Shown here: in pieces, positions 32,852 to 36,601 of the stretch
Numbering within the stretch: the first letter of the stretch is position 1
How the letters are laid out: the number at the start of each line of letters is the position of its first letter
Assembly (NCBI GenBank): GCA_019117085.1
Contig: DXAJ01000001.1
Location: 1-36,601 of the forward strand
Direction: 5' to 3'
DNA from: Candidatus Gallimonas gallistercoris
Lineage (GTDB): Bacteria > Bacillota > Clostridia > Christensenellales > Borkfalkiaceae
DNA: 36,601 nt
Notes under the pieces: generated by a model
Databases searched by the model: none
Told to the model about the DNA's origin: nothing
What the model saw: the letters and a program-made list of their open reading frames with translations, nothing else
Position numbers and translations under genes: made by a program

Positions 32852-34335
32852 GCCGCTGACCGTATCAAGTTCGAACCGTCCAAGATAAAGAAAATCCGAT
32901 GGTCGTCATCATCGGACGGACCATCGGGTCGGATTGGATCGATGTAATTGAAATAGATTTCTATTTTGTCGTCGTACAGGACGATTTTTTGAATCAATGT
33001 ATAGATCATGAGCTGAGGCTTTTGCCAAACGGTATGTTTGAGGAATTCTACGACCTGTTCGCGCTTGATCTGATTTTGCTGTTTGTATTGCTCAGCAAGA
33101 ATTTTATCTTCAATTTCTGCAAGCTTTTGTTCTGCCTGCTCTATTCTGGTTTTGGTCGTTGGGGTGAGAATACCCTGTTCTATCGCCTTCATAATATTGT
33201 TTACGATGCGCTGCGCTTCTTCCTGCTCTGTAAGAAGAATATTCAACATGGATTGGCTTTTATTGCGCTTTTCGTGTATCTCCATGACGGCATCGGCAAC
33301 CAGGTCGATATTTTCCGGTGTACCGATCACTTGACGAGTAATCTCTATGACGAGCTTTTCCAGATCATCTTTTCGGTGAACACTCTTATTGCAACTGCGA
33401 TATTTTTTTCTTCCGCCGCATTTGTAGTAATGACGAGTGGAACCATCTCGGGCGGTACCTGTTTCAGCCTGAACATTTCGCCCGCAGTATCCGCAGATAC
33501 ATTTTCCCTTTAACAGATAGTCGGTAGTTGGACTTTTAGAGCCGCGTTTATTGCGTTCCAGAATGATTTGTACTTCATCGAATAGGGGCTTTGGAATAAT
33601 GGGCGGATACATATCTGTATAGACACCGTCGCTCAAATGGGCGATGCCGATATATTTTTGATTGCGGAGAATGGCGTAGAATGTGTTGAGCGGGATAGGT
33701 TTGTTTCGGTGCATGACGCCTTTGGCAGTCAGTTCATCTAAAATATCTTTTGCCTGACGTCCGCGGATGTATTGATCGAAGATATACCGCACAACTTTTG
33801 CCTCATCTTCATGGATGAGGATTTTTTTATTTTCCACGCGATAACCGAAGATAATATTACCGCCGCAGAACAATCCTTTTTTGCGGTTTTCATGAAATCC
33901 GCGCCGCACCTTCTGTGAGAGCTCAGCCGAATAATATTCAGCTAATCCGATATACATGTTTTCAAGCAGGATGCCGTCGAGGTTTTTGGAGCCGTCGATG
34001 TTCTCCGAGGTGCGCTGTGTTGCGGAGATAAGCGTCTTATGGTTTTTCTTGATTTTCTGTTTGTTGACGGCGATCTCAATGGAGTTGCGCCCGAATCGGT
34101 CGATGGCATACACGAGGATGATGTCCCACGGCACGGGCTTTGCGCAGTCGGCGAGCATCTGCTGAAAGGCGGGACGTTGGTCATTGGTTCCTGACATGGC
34201 GCGGTCGATATAGGTATCGACGATTTCAAGCCCGTTTTGGGCGGCATACTTCTGACAGATATCGAGCTGTCCTTCAATGGATTGGTCGTTTTGCTTTTCG
34301 CTCGAATAACGGGCGTAGACCACGGCAAGTTTCAT
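32845..34335 (-). CDS. Large serine recombinase (resolvase + recombinase + zinc ribbon + coiled coil)
   Basis: VVYARYSSEKQNDQSIEGQ, DRFGRNS, CICGYCGRNVQAETG...YYKCGGRKKYRSCNKS. Confidence 0.95.
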   Translation of the reverse strand: MKLAVVYARYSSEKQNDQSIEGQLDICQKYAAQNGLEIVDTYIDRAMSGTNDQRPAFQQMLADCAKPVPWDIILVYAIDRFGRNSIEIAVNKQKIKKNHKTLISATQRTSENIDGSKNLDGILLENMYIGLAEYYSAELSQKVRRGFHENRKKGLFCGGNIIFGYRVENKKILIHEDEAKVVRYIFDQYIRGRQAKDILDELTAKGVMHRNKPIPLNTFYAILRNQKYIGIAHLSDGVYTDMYPPIIPKPLFDEVQIILERNKRGSKSPTTDYLLKGKCICGYCGRNVQAETGTARDGSTRHYYKCGGRKKYRSCNKSVHRKDDLEKLVIEITRQVIGTPENIDLVADAVMEIHEKRNKSQSMLNILLTEQEEAQRIVNNIMKAIEQGILTPTTKTRIEQAEQKLAEIEDKILAEQYKQQNQIKREQVVEFLKHTVWQKPQLMIYTLIQKIVLYDDKIEIYFNYIDPIRPDGPSDDDDHRIFFILDGSNLIRSAAP

Positions 34336-34619
34336 GCGGATACCTCCTTTGTTGCGATGAGAACACGCTTGCCTGCGAGGTTGAGCCTCGTGCGCCGCGA
34401 CAGAAAATAAGCAGGCGAGCCCAAAACGGACGGGAATGCAATGATGATGTCCTCGACGGAATCGCGGGCGAGTTTTTGGATGGTCGGAAAACTGCCCGTC
34501 TGACAGACGACGCGTACGGCGCGATATCCGTTGCGCCTGGCAAACAATTTGCAGACAGTAATCTGTTCTAATAGCTTGCCGCGCTTTCTGCCTCTTGCGT
34601 AGATGATAGCTTGTTTCAT
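34332..34619 (-). CDS. Small resolvase N-terminal-like protein lacking the usual catalytic Ser
   Basis: MKQAIIYARGRKRGKLLEQITVCKLFARRNGYRAVRVV; ATGA overlap with the recombinase; SD GGAGGT. Confidence 0.75.
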   Translation of the reverse strand: MKQAIIYARGRKRGKLLEQITVCKLFARRNGYRAVRVVCQTGSFPTIQKLARDSVEDIIIAFPSVLGSPAYFLSRRTRLNLAGKRVLIATKEVSA

Positions 34620-34953
34620 AGAAATACCTCCGAAGTGATTTGTGCTGTCAGCGTAGCACAAACGAAAGGGGAATGGAACGACCTTGCCGCCACCTGTTTC
34701 ATACCTACGGACAACCAAATTCTCACCTTGGGCAACCTCGGGACAACCTGATGCACACCATTCCATTCGCCCTGTGCAGGATTCATTCCAACCAAACACA
34801 CCAAACAAACATCGGAAAAAGCCAAGCCGTCAAGGGAAAGGCAATGGGCGGTATTCGGAAGGTCAGGCATCGCCGCAGAACAAAATGATTGCGTCATCGT
34901 CGCGTACAGAAGAAAAGAGCAAGCCGCGTCTGCTTGCTTGTACACAAAAAGGA

Positions 34954-34978
34954 AAAGCCGAGCGATGTGCTCGGCTTT
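34954..34978. terminator. Intrinsic terminator hairpin
   Basis: AAAGCCGAGC-GATGT-GCTCGGCTTT. Confidence 0.65.
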
Positions 34979-35173
34979 CTTGTCTTAAGCAATCATTTTT
35001 TCCCTTGACGGCAAAGGCTTTTTCTGATACCATACGACCTTAAAAAACAAAAAACCGATGGCAAGGTGGTGAAAAGTTCAGAAACAGGTTGTGGAGAGGT
35101 TAGAAACAAGTGGTAAGCGGGGTGTTCCATTCATTTGTATAAAGTGCTACCATAAGAAAAAAGGAGGCAATTT

Positions 35174-35383
35174 ATGCAAGAAGTACAACCCAAAGAAAAC
35201 CCGCTCGGACTCAAAGTGTTCATCAACGGCATCCCCGACCTGACAGTCATCCCAAAGGAAAAGGCGGAGAGCATCCTCGCCGCCCTGGAATTGGAGATTT
35301 CAAAGTATTATGAAACATTATCAACCGAAGCAATGTGCGCGGAACGGATAAAATCACATGACCAAAAATGGAGAAAAGGATGA
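35174..35383 (+). CDS. Small hypothetical protein (69 aa)
   Basis: SD AAGGAGG upstream; MQEVQPKENPLGLKVFINGIPDLTVIPKEKAESILAALELEISKYYETL. Confidence 0.6.
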   Translation: MQEVQPKENPLGLKVFINGIPDLTVIPKEKAESILAALELEISKYYETLSTEAMCAERIKSHDQKWRKG

Positions 35384-35559
35384 ATTATTCTACATTACAA
35401 ACGAAAATTATCAGTTTTTTCCGGTACAGGTTGCTTTCCGATATGTAGTTTCATTTTGAAAAATATGTTAAAAAAGCGTAAAAGACCCATAAAATGCATC
35501 AAATTCGGAGTTTTTTTCGAAGCTGCAAAAATTTTCATAAAAAAATTTTTCCGATCCTA

Positions 35560-35588
35560 TTTACATTACTGGTAATGTATGATATAAC
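35560..35588 (+). promoter_or_regulatory. Promoter with palindromic operator in the spacer, upstream of the LacI regulator
   Basis: TTTACA-N17-TATAAC; TACATTAC-TG-GTAATGTA at 35562-35579. Confidence 0.7.
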
Positions 35589-35639
35589 TCAAATAAGCTC
35601 GTAAAAGGGCAAATTATAAGTTAATAAAAAACGAAAATC

Positions 35640-35678
35640 AAGGGGACGTCCCCTTCTGCTATCCGAAGGATAGCAGAA
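35640..35678 (+). promoter_or_regulatory. Two adjacent palindromes in the LacI gene leader
   Basis: AAGGGGACGTCCCCTT (35640-35655) and TTCTGCTATCC-GAA-GGATAGCAGAA (35654-35678), 2 nt before the ATG. Confidence 0.7.
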
Positions 35679-35680
35679 AA

Positions 35681-36601
35681 ATGATTAACAGAAAAGATCA
35701 CAGGAAAAGAATGCAAAATCAAATTGAAAAAAGAATTGTGACATTGGAAGACATTGCAGAACGGCTCGGCACTTCCAAGAATACGGTCAGCCGTGCATTG
35801 CGCGACTGTTCAGACATCGGCGCCGCCATGAAAGAGCGCGTCAAGCAGACGGCGATGGAGATGGGATACGTCCCCAATCGTATTGCGGGATTCCTGCGCT
35901 CCAAGCGCTCCAATATCATCGCTGTGGCGATCACTTCGTTGACCAATCCGTTTTTTGCGATCTGCATGGATCATTGCACCGATTATATGGGAGAGAAGGG
36001 TTATCGCCCTCTCATCTCCATTGTGCGGGGAGAGCTGGACGTCGAGGACGTTATTTCTTGTATTCAAAACGGCGCGTGCGGAATTCTTTCCTTTCTCGAC
36101 GTAACGGACGAGGCGATCGACTACTGCGAGCAAAACAAAGTGCCGCTTTTCCTGTGCGGGTTCAAACCGCGCCGTGAACGGGTGTGCGCGATCTATTCGG
36201 ACGCCTATCAATGCGCCAAGCTGGTGGCGCAGGAGGCGGTCTCCTGCGGGGCGAAGCGGCCTTGCTATGTAGGATACGGCAAAGGGGCGCTCAACGAGGA
36301 CAGAAAGGAAGGGTTTATCGCCACGCTCAGGAGCAACGAACTTTCCTGCGATATCTATTCCTTCAGCTATTACAGCCGCGAACAGTCGCTGGAGAAACTC
36401 AAAAAGAGCGTACGCGAGAACGAGAACGACTTTGTTTTCTGCTTTAACGATGAGATCGCGGCGAGCGTACAGGAGACAATGGAATCGGTAGAAAACTTCC
36501 GCGGCGAAATTTACGGCGTTGACCGTTTCTCGGAGTATCTGCCTTACTGCCGCAAAGTGAAGAGCGTGGGCGGTCGGCTGAGCGTCATCGGAAGGCGCAC
36601 C
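35681..36601 (+). CDS. LacI-family transcriptional regulator, C-terminus beyond the window
   Basis: VTLEDIAERLGTSKNTVSRALRDCSDIGAAMKERVKQTAMEMGYVPN HTH and periplasmic-binding-like domain; open to the window end. Confidence 0.92.
   Translation, partial: MINRKDHRKRMQNQIEKRIVTLEDIAERLGTSKNTVSRALRDCSDIGAAMKERVKQTAMEMGYVPNRIAGFLRSKRSNIIAVAITSLTNPFFAICMDHCTDYMGEKGYRPLISIVRGELDVEDVISCIQNGACGILSFLDVTDEAIDYCEQNKVPLFLCGFKPRRERVCAIYSDAYQCAKLVAQEAVSCGAKRPCYVGYGKGALNEDRKEGFIATLRSNELSCDIYSFSYYSREQSLEKLKKSVRENENDFVFCFNDEIAASVQETMESVENFRGEIYGVDRFSEYLPYCRKVKSVGGRLSVIGRRT

Larger units (their letters stand above)
32814..35390 (-). mobile_element. Candidate serine-recombinase element; extent uncertain
   Basis: Recombinase plus accessory gene in a visibly less GC-rich stretch. 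Termini not proven. Confidence 0.45.

Noticed and set aside
32866-32882. tRNA fragment suggested by TTCGAAC
   Set aside because: Flanking bases do not form a T-stem on either strand and no cloverleaf is visible.

Overview
This is a 36.6 kb, mostly GC-rich chromosomal window. Gene content and style suggest an anaerobic Clostridia-type Firmicute (inference). It holds about 28 intact CDSs, one N-terminally interrupted regulator at the left edge and one right-edge-truncated LacI regulator. I found no rRNA, tRNA or CRISPR. Core genes recognised: serS, an RsmF-type rRNA methylase, Ppx/GppA, Maf, an MreB-like actin, pflA/pflB, a TtcA-like PP-loop enzyme and an EF-G paralog. Accessory content: a serine-recombinase element (~32.8-35.4 kb) and a repeat-bounded cassette with two small regulatory genes (19.1-20.7 kb).

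Strongest candidates for something unusual: (1) A pyruvate formate-lyase operon in which PflB lacks its glycyl-radical domain. That domain is a separate, out-of-frame 78-aa ORF with its own Shine-Dalgarno. The operon order is pflA, CxxC thioredoxin-like gene, truncated pflB, radical domain. It is preceded by a ZTP (pfl-motif) riboswitch candidate with an overlapping terminator. (2) A two-hairpin intergenic repeat whose stems show compensatory changes, present in inverted orientation around an HTH gene cassette. (3) A MATE transporter fused to a cytidylate-kinase-like domain. (4) A mutually exclusive hairpin leader upstream of a PTS IIC-like gene. (5) A serine recombinase translationally coupled to a small resolvase-like protein lacking the catalytic Ser. 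(6) An XRE regulator with two in-frame TAG codons at usual Glu/Lys positions, in a window where none of 28 intact CDSs ends in TAG. All family assignments come from motif reading only; no search was run.
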